A DNA stretch of 64,000 bases, taken from Pseudoalteromonas viridis. Its GTDB lineage: Bacteria > Pseudomonadota > Gammaproteobacteria > Enterobacterales > Alteromonadaceae. The translations under genes and the position numbers were made by a program. Positions 18,247-27,946 of the stretch are shown one piece after another. Within the stretch, counting starts at the first letter, position 1; the number at the start of each line of letters is the position of its first letter. The stretch is from NCBI RefSeq assembly GCF_017742995.1, contig NZ_CP072425.1:4101001-4165000 (forward strand), read 5' to 3'. The notes under the pieces were generated by a model. The model saw nothing but the letters and a program-made list of their open reading frames with translations. It ran no database searches and was not told where the DNA came from.

Positions 18247-19164
18247 ATGAAAAACCCTCTCTTTTATTCTTCTACCGTGCTAGGCACCACCCTGCTGATT
18301 GCCTGTACCAGCCAACCTCTGGGCGCACAGCCGGTGCAAATAATGTTCGACGACTTTAGCTATACCCGATTCGAACAGGCACAAAAAAATGGCTGGCAAC
18401 TGCGCTCAGATGTCGGCCATCCGGGGATCAAAAATGCCACCTGGTGGCATGAAGGAGTGAGCTTTCATGCTGATCCCCACAACCCGCAGAACCGGGTTAT
18501 GCGGTTAACCTCAAAAACCGATGGCAGCGCCGAAAATACCCGCCATGTGCAGGTGTGTCATCATCGAAAATACCTCGAGGGGACGTATGCCGCTCGGATC
18601 TATTTTACTGATAAGCCCCAGTATGGACCGGATGGTGACGGGGTGATCCAGACATTTTATGCGATCAGCCCGCTGGCCGCCCCCATGGATAAGAATTACA
18701 GCGAAATGGACTTTGAATACCTGCCTAATGGCGGCTGGGGCACCGACCGCCATGCCTTGTTCGCCACCTCCTGGGAGACCTTTCAACTCACCCCCTGGAC
18801 CAAGGTCAACGCCTATGATTACGACATTAACCCACTGCAAGGCTGGAACACGCTAGTGTTGCAGGTGGGCAATAACACCCTGAAATACTACATCAACGGC
18901 AAGCTCTACGCGCAGCATGGCAGTGATGTTTATCCGGAAGTGGCAATGTCGATTAACTTTAACCAGTGGTTTGACCCAAACAAAATCGTCAACTCCAGCG
19001 AAATGCGGCAATACTACCAGGACGTCGACTGGGTCTATTTTGTCAAAGACCAGATTGTTGCCGTCAACGAGGTGCCCAGGCAGGTTGAGCAACTGCGCAA
19101 CCAACAGGTTAGCCAAAAAGATACCGTGGCATCGTCGCGCTATGAAGACTACTGTAGCTTGTAG
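18247..19164 (+). CDS. GH16-like lipoprotein (beta-glucan/galactan-type hydrolase fold)
   Basis: A 305-residue lipoprotein: the signal peptide ends in the lipobox LIAC (C20). The body reads as a concanavalin-like jelly roll with the GH16 catalytic signature SEMDFEYLPNG (E153, D155, E157), aromatic residues around it (TSWETFQLTPWT) and a typical late strand (NTLKYYINGKLY). GH16 enzymes cleave beta-1,3/1,4-glucans or algal galactans such as agar and carrageenan; which one cannot be told. The ATG at 18247 follows AAGGAATACGCG. It ends 5 bases from the convergent regulator gene. Some distant GH16-fold proteins are binding rather than catalytic. Confidence 0.65.
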   Translation: MKNPLFYSSTVLGTTLLIACTSQPLGAQPVQIMFDDFSYTRFEQAQKNGWQLRSDVGHPGIKNATWWHEGVSFHADPHNPQNRVMRLTSKTDGSAENTRHVQVCHHRKYLEGTYAARIYFTDKPQYGPDGDGVIQTFYAISPLAAPMDKNYSEMDFEYLPNGGWGTDRHALFATSWETFQLTPWTKVNAYDYDINPLQGWNTLVLQVGNNTLKYYINGKLYAQHGSDVYPEVAMSINFNQWFDPNKIVNSSEMRQYYQDVDWVYFVKDQIVAVNEVPRQVEQLRNQQVSQKDTVASSRYEDYCSL

Positions 19165-19169
19165 CGGGA

Positions 19170-20801
19170 TCAGTTGACAGTATAAATAGGCGCGCTGGCA
19201 AACCAGGCTTCAACCCGCTCAATCAGAACCGGATCATCTGCGTCTTTGGCAAGTTCCCTGGCACGGGATGCCATTTGGTTTGCCTGCTCAACCTGGCGCG
19301 ACTGACGCAGCAAGTCAGCCTGTGCCAGCCATATCCAAACCTGATTGGGAATGGCGTTACTGGCCTTTGCCACACTATGCGCCTGATCAAACAGACGTGT
19401 CGCTTCCTGGTCTTCGCCCTGCTCGGTTGCAATTCGGGCAAGCTCAATCAAGGCATTGGTCTGACCATAAATGGCATCAAAACGCTGATGATAGCGCAGC
19501 GCCGAGTGCAACAGGCGCGAAGCCTCGCTGTAGCGGCCCTGAATACGTTTTATTTTACCCAGCTCTTCCAGTGCATAGGCAATAAACAACTGATCTGAGC
19601 CGCTACTGGCCTGCTCATGCGCAGTCAAAATGTAAGTTTCTGCTTCGGCCAACTGTTGCTCACGCTCTGCCTGCTGTGGCCAGTTGATGAGTAAATAACC
19701 CATCATCAGGTTGGCGCGCATCCGCTCACGCTGGGTTACGGCATCATGCCCCGTCGCCTCAATATTTTGGCGCAACAACAGCAGTGCTGCGTCAACTTCT
19801 CCCTGATTTGCCAGGCTCGCAGCAAGATAGCGCCTGACCGTTAAGGGATCGTCGGAATGGCTCAGTGCCAGGCGCAAAAACGCTATCGCCTGCTGATAAT
19901 CGCGCAACATATAAAACTGCACTCCACGAGCAAAGGCGTCATTACTGAAGTCCAGATTGCGCTGCACGTCGAGCGTCTGATTGAGTTCACCAAAGCGCTC
20001 TGTCAGTTTCGCTATCAATGCCCGATAGGCCTGCTCAGGACCAGCGCCGAAGACAACGCCTTGCTCGGCACCAAAGCTAAAGTGTAGCGTGTACTGCAAC
20101 TGCATATCCTGTGGAAAGCCACTGAGGCGAGTTTCTATGAGTAGTTCAGCGCCGAGTCGTTCCTGTAGTTGCCGTACATCCTGACGCCGCGACAGTCTGA
20201 TCTGGGCGGTTTCATCCGAGTACCAGGGACTGTGGGATAAGGTCGTTAACACATGATCTGCGCCGACAACGCGCAGCGCCGCCTCCGTCTGGGTATGCTC
20301 ACTTAAATAGGCAAGCCCATGTAATGGCACTGTCGCATGCACATCATCCAGTATGGCGTTCTCAACCGGTAAAAATGCCACTGTGGGGGACTGCACTGCA
20401 TGACTTTTTGTAGCTCCCTGCCCACTCATCCATAGCCAGACAATGGCAAGCAACAGCGCACCAAACACAGCGGCTGCAGGCCAGTAAGGCGCTACTTTGA
20501 CACTCTGAACGGGAATAACCTCTACCGTCAGTTGATAGCCAATACGCGGGTGAGTTTTGATGCTGTCTGCACCCAGCAGCTCGCGCAGCTCACGAATTGA
20601 CTGTACCAGCACCTGCTCCTGCACAACGACTCCCTGCCAGACAGTATCCAGTAATTGGGCTTTGGTCACCACCTGATCGGCGTGTTGGATCAATAGCTGC
20701 AGCACCGCCAGTGTCTTGGCCCGAATGGCCTTTGCGCCCTCACCCGTCACTGCGGTGCCTTTGAGCAGGTCTACTTCGACTTGGTTAAGCAGATAACGCA
20801 T
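19170..20801 (-). CDS. Membrane-anchored winged-helix regulator with TPR periplasmic domain (CadC-like)
   Basis: About 543 residues from the ATG at 20801. The N-terminal 100 residues form an OmpR/CadC-type winged helix (LLDTVWQGVVVQEQVLVQSI, then RELRELLG and HPRIGYQL). A single membrane helix follows at about 124-143 (AAAVFGALLLAIVWLW). The long C-terminus is predicted periplasmic and rich in TPR-like helices (EASRLLHSALRYHQRF, EDQEATRLFDQAHSVAK). Such proteins sense signals outside and bind DNA directly. It is divergent from the L-amino-acid oxidase gene, its most likely target. A start further upstream, giving about 593 residues, is open but adds no recognisable sequence. Confidence 0.87.
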   Translation of the reverse strand: MRYLLNQVEVDLLKGTAVTGEGAKAIRAKTLAVLQLLIQHADQVVTKAQLLDTVWQGVVVQEQVLVQSIRELRELLGADSIKTHPRIGYQLTVEVIPVQSVKVAPYWPAAAVFGALLLAIVWLWMSGQGATKSHAVQSPTVAFLPVENAILDDVHATVPLHGLAYLSEHTQTEAALRVVGADHVLTTLSHSPWYSDETAQIRLSRRQDVRQLQERLGAELLIETRLSGFPQDMQLQYTLHFSFGAEQGVVFGAGPEQAYRALIAKLTERFGELNQTLDVQRNLDFSNDAFARGVQFYMLRDYQQAIAFLRLALSHSDDPLTVRRYLAASLANQGEVDAALLLLRQNIEATGHDAVTQRERMRANLMMGYLLINWPQQAEREQQLAEAETYILTAHEQASSGSDQLFIAYALEELGKIKRIQGRYSEASRLLHSALRYHQRFDAIYGQTNALIELARIATEQGEDQEATRLFDQAHSVAKASNAIPNQVWIWLAQADLLRQSRQVEQANQMASRARELAKDADDPVLIERVEAWFASAPIYTVN

Positions 20802-21204
20802 CCTTCCATCTCTCACATAAAAAATGGCACCTAACCACCAGGTGTCCCTGTTCAAGAGTGTGCAATATTTCTGCAACCGGCTCAAGTCTCCAAAATTCAG
20901 ACAGCTGCGACAAAAGAGATAAACAAAGCAGTTAAACTGCCTAATAATCAATTTACTAGTTTACTTGCTGTATTTTTTTGAATACACACCACATAAAAAT
21001 TAACCCTTGTGCTACATTTTATGTGGATTATGTCTTTTTGGTGTCAGCACTGTAATCAAGCTGGTGTCTTTTTGCCACATGCATGCTTGCCAGCCCTCAC
21101 CTCAAGACAACGCACACAGGCCCACACAACTGAACAGAAGTCGTCGTAAAGATTGTTGCCGTCGTTTGTGACAAAAACGGTAAATAACGAATTAAGGAAC
21201 TACT
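20802..21204. other. Divergent intergenic region, regulator / amino-acid oxidase
   Basis: About 400 bases between two divergent genes, AT-rich from about 20,890 to 21,060. It should carry both promoters and any binding site of the winged-helix regulator. Two overlapping half-similar stretches, ATGTCTTTTTGGTGTC (about 21,029) and GGTGTCTTTTTGCC (about 21,063), may be operator repeats, but the match is short. Confidence 0.4.
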
Positions 21205-23166
21205 ATGACGCATTATTCTTTTGGCAATGAGATCAGCGACAAAAGCCTCCCTAAGCATCTCAAGGTTGCCATTGTCGGGGCTGGTATGGCTGGATTATAC
21301 AGCGCATGGCGCCTGCAAAACGAATCTGGCTGCGACAATCTTGCCATTTTTGAGCGCTCTAACCGCACAGGCGGCCGCCTTGACTCAGACCTGATTCAAT
21401 TCAAGAACCAACGCAGTGATACGCCGCCCACCATTACGGTAAAAGAAGAACAAGGCGGCATGCGCTTTTTATTTGATGGCATGGACGATTTGATGGCGCT
21501 GTTTCTTAACCTGGATCTGCAAGACCAGATTGTGCCCTTTCCAATGAACAGCGGTGGCGATAACCGGCTGTTTTTCCGTGGAAAAAGCTTTAGTGTCAAC
21601 ACCGCAGCGCAAGACAACTATAAAATTTGGTCTGAGCTGTACAACCTGGCCCCCTCAGAGCAGGGCGTGAATCCAAAAGACATAGTGAATGTGGTGTTCA
21701 ACCGCATCTTGCAAGCCAACCCCCAGTTTAAGGCCCGTCCCGAGGTGAGAGGTCCTGAATTCTGGCAGGCTTTTCGACTTGAATGTCAATGGCAGGGCAA
21801 AACGCTCAATGAGTGGACCTTGTGGGATCTGTATACATCGATGGGATATTCTCAGGAATGTATCAACATGCTGTATCGTGTACTGGGTTTCAATGGCACC
21901 TTTTTATCTCAGATGAACGCCGGGGTTGCCTATCAGCTGCTGGAAGACTTCCCGGCGGGTGTGCAATTTAAAACCTTCAAAGACGGATTCAGTACACTGC
22001 CCAACGCGCTGGTAGATAAAATAGGCACGGATAATATTCACCTGCAAACCAGCATTGAAGAAATCTCTTATATTGAAGAGCACAAGCATTATGAACTGCA
22101 CTATTTGCACACCGATGACAACGGACGCAATCACAAAGGCAAGGTAACCGCCGACAAAGTTATCCTCGCCCTGCCTCGCCTGGCACTGGAGAAGCTGTTT
22201 GTCCGTTCAAATGCATTTAATATCCTGGACAAAGAACGCTCCGAGCACTTATGGAACACGTTGCAATCGACCTCTAATCAGCCATTGTTGAAAATAAACC
22301 TGTATTACGATAATGCCTGGTGGGGACGCGGCACGACCGGACGTCCGGCCGTTGAATTTGGGCCCAACTTTGCCGATTTGCCCACCGGCTCCGTCTATCC
22401 GTTTTATGCAGTTAATGAGGAACTGGTTGCCGCTTTGATGTATCAGGAACGGAAAACCGAGCCCTCTGAAAGCACGCAGGCCAAGCTGGCCCATATCGGC
22501 AACGAAAAATACGAACGCCCCGCCGCACTGACTATCTATTGTGACTACCTGAACATCAATTTCTGGAGTGCTTTGCAAAATATTGGTGAAACCTATCATC
22601 ACCCGCATCAGGATGAGTATGTCACTGACATTCCGGGCGATATCTACCCGGCTTCTACAGCTGTAGTAGAGCAGGCGACGCGCTTCTTTAAGGATATTTT
22701 CAATACGCACTATGTGCCGGAGCCCATTCTGACCAGTGCCCGGATCTGGCAAGGCAGTGTCCATTTTGATGTGCCACCCAGCCAGCAGTTTGGTTTTGGC
22801 GTACACCAGTGGGCTGTTGGAGCAGATGATAAAAAGGTCATGGCCGAGCTGACTGAACCCCTGCCAAACCTGTTTACCTGTGGGGAAGCCTTCTCTGATT
22901 ACCAGGGCTGGGTAGAAGGCGCACTTCGCTCTACCGATCTGGCGCTCAAGCAAGGGTTTGGACTCCAGCCACTGAGCGAAGTCTACGAGCAAACGACGCA
23001 CATAAGCTCTTCTGAAGCCATCAAGGTGGCCTATGAGGAAAATGCCAGCAAGCTTATCAATCAATACATTGAGCCGAATTTCTCGGCTGGCAGTGCCCCG
23101 GTTGAGAAGCCCTCAGAAGTTGAAAATGTACTGGGGGTTAACCTCAGTTACTTCGATATTAAGTGA
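21205..23166 (+). CDS. Flavin-dependent L-amino-acid oxidase / amine oxidase
   Basis: A 653-residue FAD enzyme of the monoamine-oxidase/LAAO family, expected to turn an L-amino acid into its 2-oxo acid with release of ammonia and hydrogen peroxide. The dinucleotide motif VAIVGAGMAGLYSAWRL (GxGxxG at 25-30) is followed by the acidic residue and GG-R segment of the family (IFERSNRTGGRLDS). The C-terminal FAD motif is CGEAFSDYQGWVEGALRSTD. There is no signal peptide. Pseudoalteromonas LAAOs are known antibacterial proteins through peroxide. A ThDP decarboxylase-like gene follows 78 bases later and could use the oxo acid. The ATG follows AAGGAACTACT. The substrate amino acid is unknown. Confidence 0.88.
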   Translation: MTHYSFGNEISDKSLPKHLKVAIVGAGMAGLYSAWRLQNESGCDNLAIFERSNRTGGRLDSDLIQFKNQRSDTPPTITVKEEQGGMRFLFDGMDDLMALFLNLDLQDQIVPFPMNSGGDNRLFFRGKSFSVNTAAQDNYKIWSELYNLAPSEQGVNPKDIVNVVFNRILQANPQFKARPEVRGPEFWQAFRLECQWQGKTLNEWTLWDLYTSMGYSQECINMLYRVLGFNGTFLSQMNAGVAYQLLEDFPAGVQFKTFKDGFSTLPNALVDKIGTDNIHLQTSIEEISYIEEHKHYELHYLHTDDNGRNHKGKVTADKVILALPRLALEKLFVRSNAFNILDKERSEHLWNTLQSTSNQPLLKINLYYDNAWWGRGTTGRPAVEFGPNFADLPTGSVYPFYAVNEELVAALMYQERKTEPSESTQAKLAHIGNEKYERPAALTIYCDYLNINFWSALQNIGETYHHPHQDEYVTDIPGDIYPASTAVVEQATRFFKDIFNTHYVPEPILTSARIWQGSVHFDVPPSQQFGFGVHQWAVGADDKKVMAELTEPLPNLFTCGEAFSDYQGWVEGALRSTDLALKQGFGLQPLSEVYEQTTHISSSEAIKVAYEENASKLINQYIEPNFSAGSAPVEKPSEVENVLGVNLSYFDIK

Positions 23167-23175
23167 TCCGGCATC

Positions 23176-23195
23176 GGGCACCTGCGAGGGTGCCC
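23176..23195 (+). promoter_or_regulatory. Intercistronic hairpin between oxidase and decarboxylase-like genes
   Basis: GGGCACC (23176-23182) pairs with GGTGCCC (23189-23195). No T-tract follows, so it more likely stabilises or processes the transcript, or attenuates it partly, than ends it fully. Confidence 0.5.
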
Positions 23196-23244
23196 TGATC
23201 CAACTATAGCGAACACACCGCCCAGCTTGCTCAGGAGAGAATAA

Positions 23245-25035
23245 ATGACTCAACCAACCCCCAATTTTACTGTCGCCGACTATTTTAAAGCACGACTGGA
23301 AGAAATCGGCGTCGATCAAATGTTTGGCGTCGCTGGTAATTATACAGCGGCTTTGCTCGATACCATACTGGCCGACTCCCACTCGCCTATTAAGATAAAC
23401 GGCAACGCCAATGAAATTTGTGCCGGGTTTGCCGCAGATGCTTATGCCCGACTGAAAGGTCCGAGCGCTTTGTACGTCACTTATAGTGTCGGCGCATTCA
23501 GCCTGCTCAATACCATTGCCGGGTCCTTTGTTGAACAAGTGCCGGTGATCCTAATCAATGGCGCGCCTACCAACAAAGAGGATCAGATTTCAAAAAATGC
23601 CGGTTTACTTTACTCGCATACTACGGGCTATGAATTTGTTGATATTCACATGTTTCGTCCTGTTACCGTCGCAGCAGAGCGGATAGTCAATGCCAACCAG
23701 GCGCCTTTCCAGATAGATTCCGCTCTGGCCGCTTTGCTGACCGAGCGCCGCCCGGTGTATTTTGAAGTCAGTGAGGATGTCTGGCGGGCAGACTGTATTG
23801 CGCCTGCGCAACCGCTGGCACTAAATAACCCTGCTAGTGTCACGGTAAGCGAAGCACAGCAGGCTGCCAAAGCCACAGTTGAACTCATGCTTAGCCAGCC
23901 AAAAAGTATCTTCTGGGCGGGCATAGAGCTGCAACGTTTTGGCCTGCAGGACACCTTTTTAGAATTGCTGGAAGTGATCAATCGCAACCATACTGTGCCC
24001 GAAGGACATATTCATTTTGTCACCTCCGCATTGAGCAAGTCGGTGATCGCAGAAACCCATCCCTGGTTTGAAGGCTGTGTCACCATGAGTCCCTCAGAAG
24101 TGGAGTCTCTGGTGGGAGACGACGGAATATTAGTGGGTGTAGGCGCCTGGACAACCGGTAAAGATACCGGTAACCAGGACATTCGCAGTAGCCGTACCGT
24201 ACTGGCTGCCCAGGGTGGCGTTTACGTGGGTGCAAGCTACTATGCTTCGGCAACGCTCGAGGACTACCTGCAATGCCTGATCGACGAATTCAGTGCGCTG
24301 GCGCAGCAACAGCCCGCCAGTCTGAAAGGGTTACGCATGCAGCAGCCAGTGTTAAAGGGCCAGTCAGCGGATACACAACTTGGCTATGACAGCTTCTTTG
24401 CCACCCTCAGCCAATGGCTTGGCGAGGATGATATTCTGGCGGTGGATGCTGGCTTCCCCTTGATTGGCGCGCAGAGTGTGAAGATACCATCGCAGGACGG
24501 CTTTGTCGCTCAGGCCGCCTGGCTGTCGATTGGTTACTCGGTCCCCGCTGGCACCGGCATCAAATGTGCGTTTCCTGACAAACGTGCTGTGGTGGTGTTA
24601 GGTGACGGCGCTTTTCACGAAACATGTCAGGCGGTTGCCGATCAACATGCCTACGGGCAGAACACGGTGGTGTTTGTACTGGCCAATGGCATTTATGGGA
24701 TTGAGCAGTACCTGGTCAACCCCAACCCATTCAGAACACCGCCGGTTGACTATCAGGACAAACTGCTCGATAAAGTCTATAGCTACAACGATTTGCCCAG
24801 CTGGAAAATTGCTAACATTACCCAGGCTTTCGGCGGCGAAGGCCGCCGGGTCACCGACTTGAGTGAGTTAATGGCGGTGATGGAGGAGATCAGAACCGAT
24901 CTGCACAACAATTATGTTGTCGAAGTCTCTATCCCCAAGGAAGACACGCCACATGCGATTACTCTGGAAGCCAACAGCGCTGTGGGCGAGGATGAAATCG
25001 CCAATCCAGACTGGCCGCCGGCCAATAAGTTCTGA
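23245..25035 (+). CDS. ThDP-dependent 2-oxoacid decarboxylase homologue (pyruvate/indolepyruvate decarboxylase family) with altered active site
   Basis: A 596-residue ThDP enzyme with the PDC/IPDC three-domain layout. The cofactor glutamate is present in NANEICAGFAADAYAR (E57), the magnesium-binding GDG motif starts at 453 (GDGAFHETCQ), and the late active-site glutamate is in IYGIEQ (E487). Against yeast pyruvate decarboxylase, the Asp of GDFN is Asn (GNYT, N32) and the His-His pair is Ser-His (S124-H125). Those residues drive proton transfer in PDC, so the reaction may be slow or different, for example carboligation. It probably shares a transcript with the upstream oxidase, whose oxo-acid product is the natural candidate substrate. 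The ribosome site is CAGGAGAGAATAA. Confidence 0.85.
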   Translation: MTQPTPNFTVADYFKARLEEIGVDQMFGVAGNYTAALLDTILADSHSPIKINGNANEICAGFAADAYARLKGPSALYVTYSVGAFSLLNTIAGSFVEQVPVILINGAPTNKEDQISKNAGLLYSHTTGYEFVDIHMFRPVTVAAERIVNANQAPFQIDSALAALLTERRPVYFEVSEDVWRADCIAPAQPLALNNPASVTVSEAQQAAKATVELMLSQPKSIFWAGIELQRFGLQDTFLELLEVINRNHTVPEGHIHFVTSALSKSVIAETHPWFEGCVTMSPSEVESLVGDDGILVGVGAWTTGKDTGNQDIRSSRTVLAAQGGVYVGASYYASATLEDYLQCLIDEFSALAQQQPASLKGLRMQQPVLKGQSADTQLGYDSFFATLSQWLGEDDILAVDAGFPLIGAQSVKIPSQDGFVAQAAWLSIGYSVPAGTGIKCAFPDKRAVVVLGDGAFHETCQAVADQHAYGQNTVVFVLANGIYGIEQYLVNPNPFRTPPVDYQDKLLDKVYSYNDLPSWKIANITQAFGGEGRRVTDLSELMAVMEEIRTDLHNNYVVEVSIPKEDTPHAITLEANSAVGEDEIANPDWPPANKF

Positions 25036-25050
25036 TTTATCACAGCAGAT

Positions 25051-25069
25051 GGCTCCAGATCTTGGAGCC
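25051..25069 (+). terminator. Probable terminator after the oxidase/decarboxylase pair
   Basis: GGCTCCA (25051-25057) pairs with TGGAGCC (25063-25069) around a 5-base loop, 15 bases after the stop codon. Only a poor T-tract follows (TTCTATATA). Confidence 0.6.
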
Positions 25070-25270
25070 TTCTATATAAGATAACCGTTAAAGATAGGCA
25101 AAACCGCTTTCCTTTGCCTACGGCTGCAAAACGGCTTAAATCATTCGGGATTGTTTTATATCCGCTAACCTGCGCGACATCACCAGAATACAATTATCTG
25201 AGTGGATTTCTCCCCAACCGCTATTATTTGAACAATAATAAAGCTAGACACAGTCAGGCAGGGAAAAGAA

Positions 25271-27946
25271 ATGGACATCCATAGTTTGGATCTCGCACTA
25301 CTCAGTGTTAATAAGCAGTGGCAAATACTGGCATTCAATCAGGCTGCGGCTGCATTGTTGGGCCTGGAGGCTAATCAAGACTCCCCCCAGTGCCTTTTTG
25401 ACTTGTGCCAGCTTGCTGACCAAGGAGAACCAAAAGACAGTCCATTTTTAAGCCAGGCATCGGGGAGTTCCGCACTGGTTATCTTGCCTTCAGGTACACG
25501 GCTCAACATCTTAGTCAGCAGCCAATTAGCATCCGATACCAGCCTGATCCTCAATCCACTCAACCATCAACACCTACCGCATTTAGGTGAACTGGCCGAG
25601 CTGGCGCTGCAGTGCGGTGACGTTGGGGTTTGGCAGGTGGATACTACCTTTGAAAACCCTTACTTTTCTCATACTTTTTGTGCGCTGCTACACTGTCAGA
25701 CATTAACCAGCTGGGAGGATTTCACCGACCTGATCTATGAAGACGACCGTCCGCTGGCATTGAGCTTCATTGAAGAACATATTCAGTCTAACGTGCGGCT
25801 CAAGTTCGAATTTAGAGTGCTCATTGACTCTGTACCGCACTGGTTTGAACTCAGTGGTGATCAGCGCCGTAACAGCGAGACCCACTTGAGCCTGTTTGGC
25901 ACCCTGCGTGAATGCACCCAGGAAAAGCAGATGCTGATCCATCTCAACAGCGCCCATGAGAGCCGCCGTATAGCCCTGGAAGCCGGTAAAGTGGGCACCT
26001 GGTGTGTCAGCCGGCAAAACGGTCAGTGGTACTGGGACTGGGATCCGCAAACCAGCGCCATCTTCGACCTGGCTGCGCAGGACACCGGCCGCTATGAAAA
26101 ATGGTTAGAGCGCATTCATCCCGAAGACCGTGCGCGAGTCTCCAATGGACTCAAAGAAGCGCTGGAGAGCGGAGATGATTTTGAACATGTGTTCCGCGCT
26201 ATTTTACCTAACAACAGTGAATTGCACATATTTGCCAAAGGTGTGGTGGCGCAGGACGGCTATGGAAACAACTACCGCCTCGACGGTGTTTGTGTCGACC
26301 AATCCGAGGTCTATCGTGCCAACATGGAGTTATCCAAACTCAATGCCGAACTTGAATCTCGCGTAAAAGCACGTACCTCAGATCTCAAGTGCGCAGTCAC
26401 CAAAGCAGAGCGAGCCAGTCGGGCCAAGTCTGATTTTCTGGCAATGATCAGTCATGAGCTGAGAACCCCAATGAACGCCATCATCGGCTCGCTGGAGCTG
26501 CTGTCGCTGCAAAAACATGATCCTGAGGAAATGGAGTTGCTCGAAACCGCTTCTGTTTCTGCCAAAAACCTGGTCGACATACTGAACGACATTCTGGACA
26601 TCAACAAGATTGAAGCCGGTAAACTGGAACTGGAGTTCAGAGAATTTGATATTTCTAAAACGCTGCACAACATGCTGCTGACCTTTGCTTCAAACGCGGA
26701 GAAACGCCGTGTCAGTCTCAAGGCCATTGAGTCTCAGCAACTCCCAACTATGCTCTACAGTGACGAAAACCGGATCCGCCAGGTATTATTCAATTTACTC
26801 AGTAATGCCATCAAATTCAGTGGCCCCCCAGCCAAAGACAGTGGCAATGTCATCATTGAGGTAGACTGGCAATTGCAAAGTCACAGCCAGGGTGAGCTGA
26901 GCATTTTAGTCAAAGATAATGGTATCGGCATCGACGAAAAAACCCAGAAAAAGCTCTTTCACCCTTTTACCCAGGCCGATAAATCAACCACCCGAGTCTA
27001 TGGCGGTACCGGTCTGGGCCTAGCGATTTCAAGGAAAATAATCGACCTGATGGGAGGGCGCATAGGGCTCAAGAGTAAACTGGATCGTGGCAGTATTTTC
27101 AGAGTGTGTATTCCGATACACAGATTCTCCCACCATAATGCTACGACCTTATTCCAGCATATATACGTCACATCCGCTCAGCAACAGCAGCCAGACTCAT
27201 ATCCACTGTCGGTACTGAAAGATCTTGCCGATCAGCTGCATCAGGTGCCGCTGGATGCGCTTTCCTCTGTCAGTAAAAGCAATACCTTAGTCTGTTGCTT
27301 TGTTCAATCCGAGCAGGACCTGGCTCAGTTACACAAATACCGGGATATATTAAAAGAGCACAGGGTATTGGCCTGTCATAAGACCGGGCACACAGAACAA
27401 CTCAGGCACTTGCTCCCTGATGCTGCACCACTGCATATCGACCTGGCGACACGCTATGGCATCACCCGTCAGGTAATGCACTTGCTGACTCATACAGCCC
27501 ACCACGCTGCGCCGAGCGCCTCTACAGCAGAGCCCGATAGCAAGGTCCCTCCCACTAGCACGCAAGATCTCCGTCCAGGGATTTTACTGGTAGAAGACAA
27601 CACCTTTAACCAAAACCTGATGGTCAAACAACTGGCAAAGCTGGGCTACACCTGTACGCTCGCCGAAAATGGGGAACAGGGTTTTGAAAGCTGGCGCAAG
27701 GACAAATACAAACTGATCCTGACTGATTGCCATATGCCGGTGGTGGATGGCTATGAAATGGCCAAGCGCATCCGCCAGGCCGAAAAGCAAATGGCGCTTA
27801 AGGCTATACCAATTGTCGCGGTAACGGGGGCTGCGGTGAAAAATGAACTGGAGAACTGTCATCTGTATGGTATTAACGATTGCATTGGCAAGCCCGTTCA
27901 GCTCGAACGATTTAAATCTGTGATAGAGAAATGGTATGGAAAGTAA
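25271..27946 (+). CDS. Hybrid sensor histidine kinase (PAS, HisKA, HATPase, receiver)
   Basis: An 891-residue hybrid kinase without obvious membrane helices, so probably cytoplasmic. The first 350 residues contain PAS-like sensor domains (LLSVNKQWQILAFNQAAAAL near the start; later a WDPQTSAIFDL ... HPEDRARV stretch typical of a PAS_3 domain). HisKA follows with ISHELRTPMNAI (H395), then HATPase boxes LFNLLSNAIKFS, DNGIGID and YGGTGLGLAIS. A C-terminal receiver has phosphoacceptor D819 in LTDCHMPVVDGYEM and the lysine of CIGKPVQ. The separate Hpt gene overlaps its end by 11 bases, so the pair forms a His-Asp-His relay. The ATG follows CAGGGAAAAGAA. The signal is unknown. Confidence 0.95.
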   Translation: MDIHSLDLALLSVNKQWQILAFNQAAAALLGLEANQDSPQCLFDLCQLADQGEPKDSPFLSQASGSSALVILPSGTRLNILVSSQLASDTSLILNPLNHQHLPHLGELAELALQCGDVGVWQVDTTFENPYFSHTFCALLHCQTLTSWEDFTDLIYEDDRPLALSFIEEHIQSNVRLKFEFRVLIDSVPHWFELSGDQRRNSETHLSLFGTLRECTQEKQMLIHLNSAHESRRIALEAGKVGTWCVSRQNGQWYWDWDPQTSAIFDLAAQDTGRYEKWLERIHPEDRARVSNGLKEALESGDDFEHVFRAILPNNSELHIFAKGVVAQDGYGNNYRLDGVCVDQSEVYRANMELSKLNAELESRVKARTSDLKCAVTKAERASRAKSDFLAMISHELRTPMNAIIGSLELLSLQKHDPEEMELLETASVSAKNLVDILNDILDINKIEAGKLELEFREFDISKTLHNMLLTFASNAEKRRVSLKAIESQQLPTMLYSDENRIRQVLFNLLSNAIKFSGPPAKDSGNVIIEVDWQLQSHSQGELSILVKDNGIGIDEKTQKKLFHPFTQADKSTTRVYGGTGLGLAISRKIIDLMGGRIGLKSKLDRGSIFRVCIPIHRFSHHNATTLFQHIYVTSAQQQQPDSYPLSVLKDLADQLHQVPLDALSSVSKSNTLVCCFVQSEQDLAQLHKYRDILKEHRVLACHKTGHTEQLRHLLPDAAPLHIDLATRYGITRQVMHLLTHTAHHAAPSASTAEPDSKVPPTSTQDLRPGILLVEDNTFNQNLMVKQLAKLGYTCTLAENGEQGFESWRKDKYKLILTDCHMPVVDGYEMAKRIRQAEKQMALKAIPIVAVTGAAVKNELENCHLYGINDCIGKPVQLERFKSVIEKWYGK

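Noticed and set aside
22249..23064. 271-codon minus-strand frame inside the amino-acid oxidase
   Set aside because: Antisense shadow of a clear flavoprotein.
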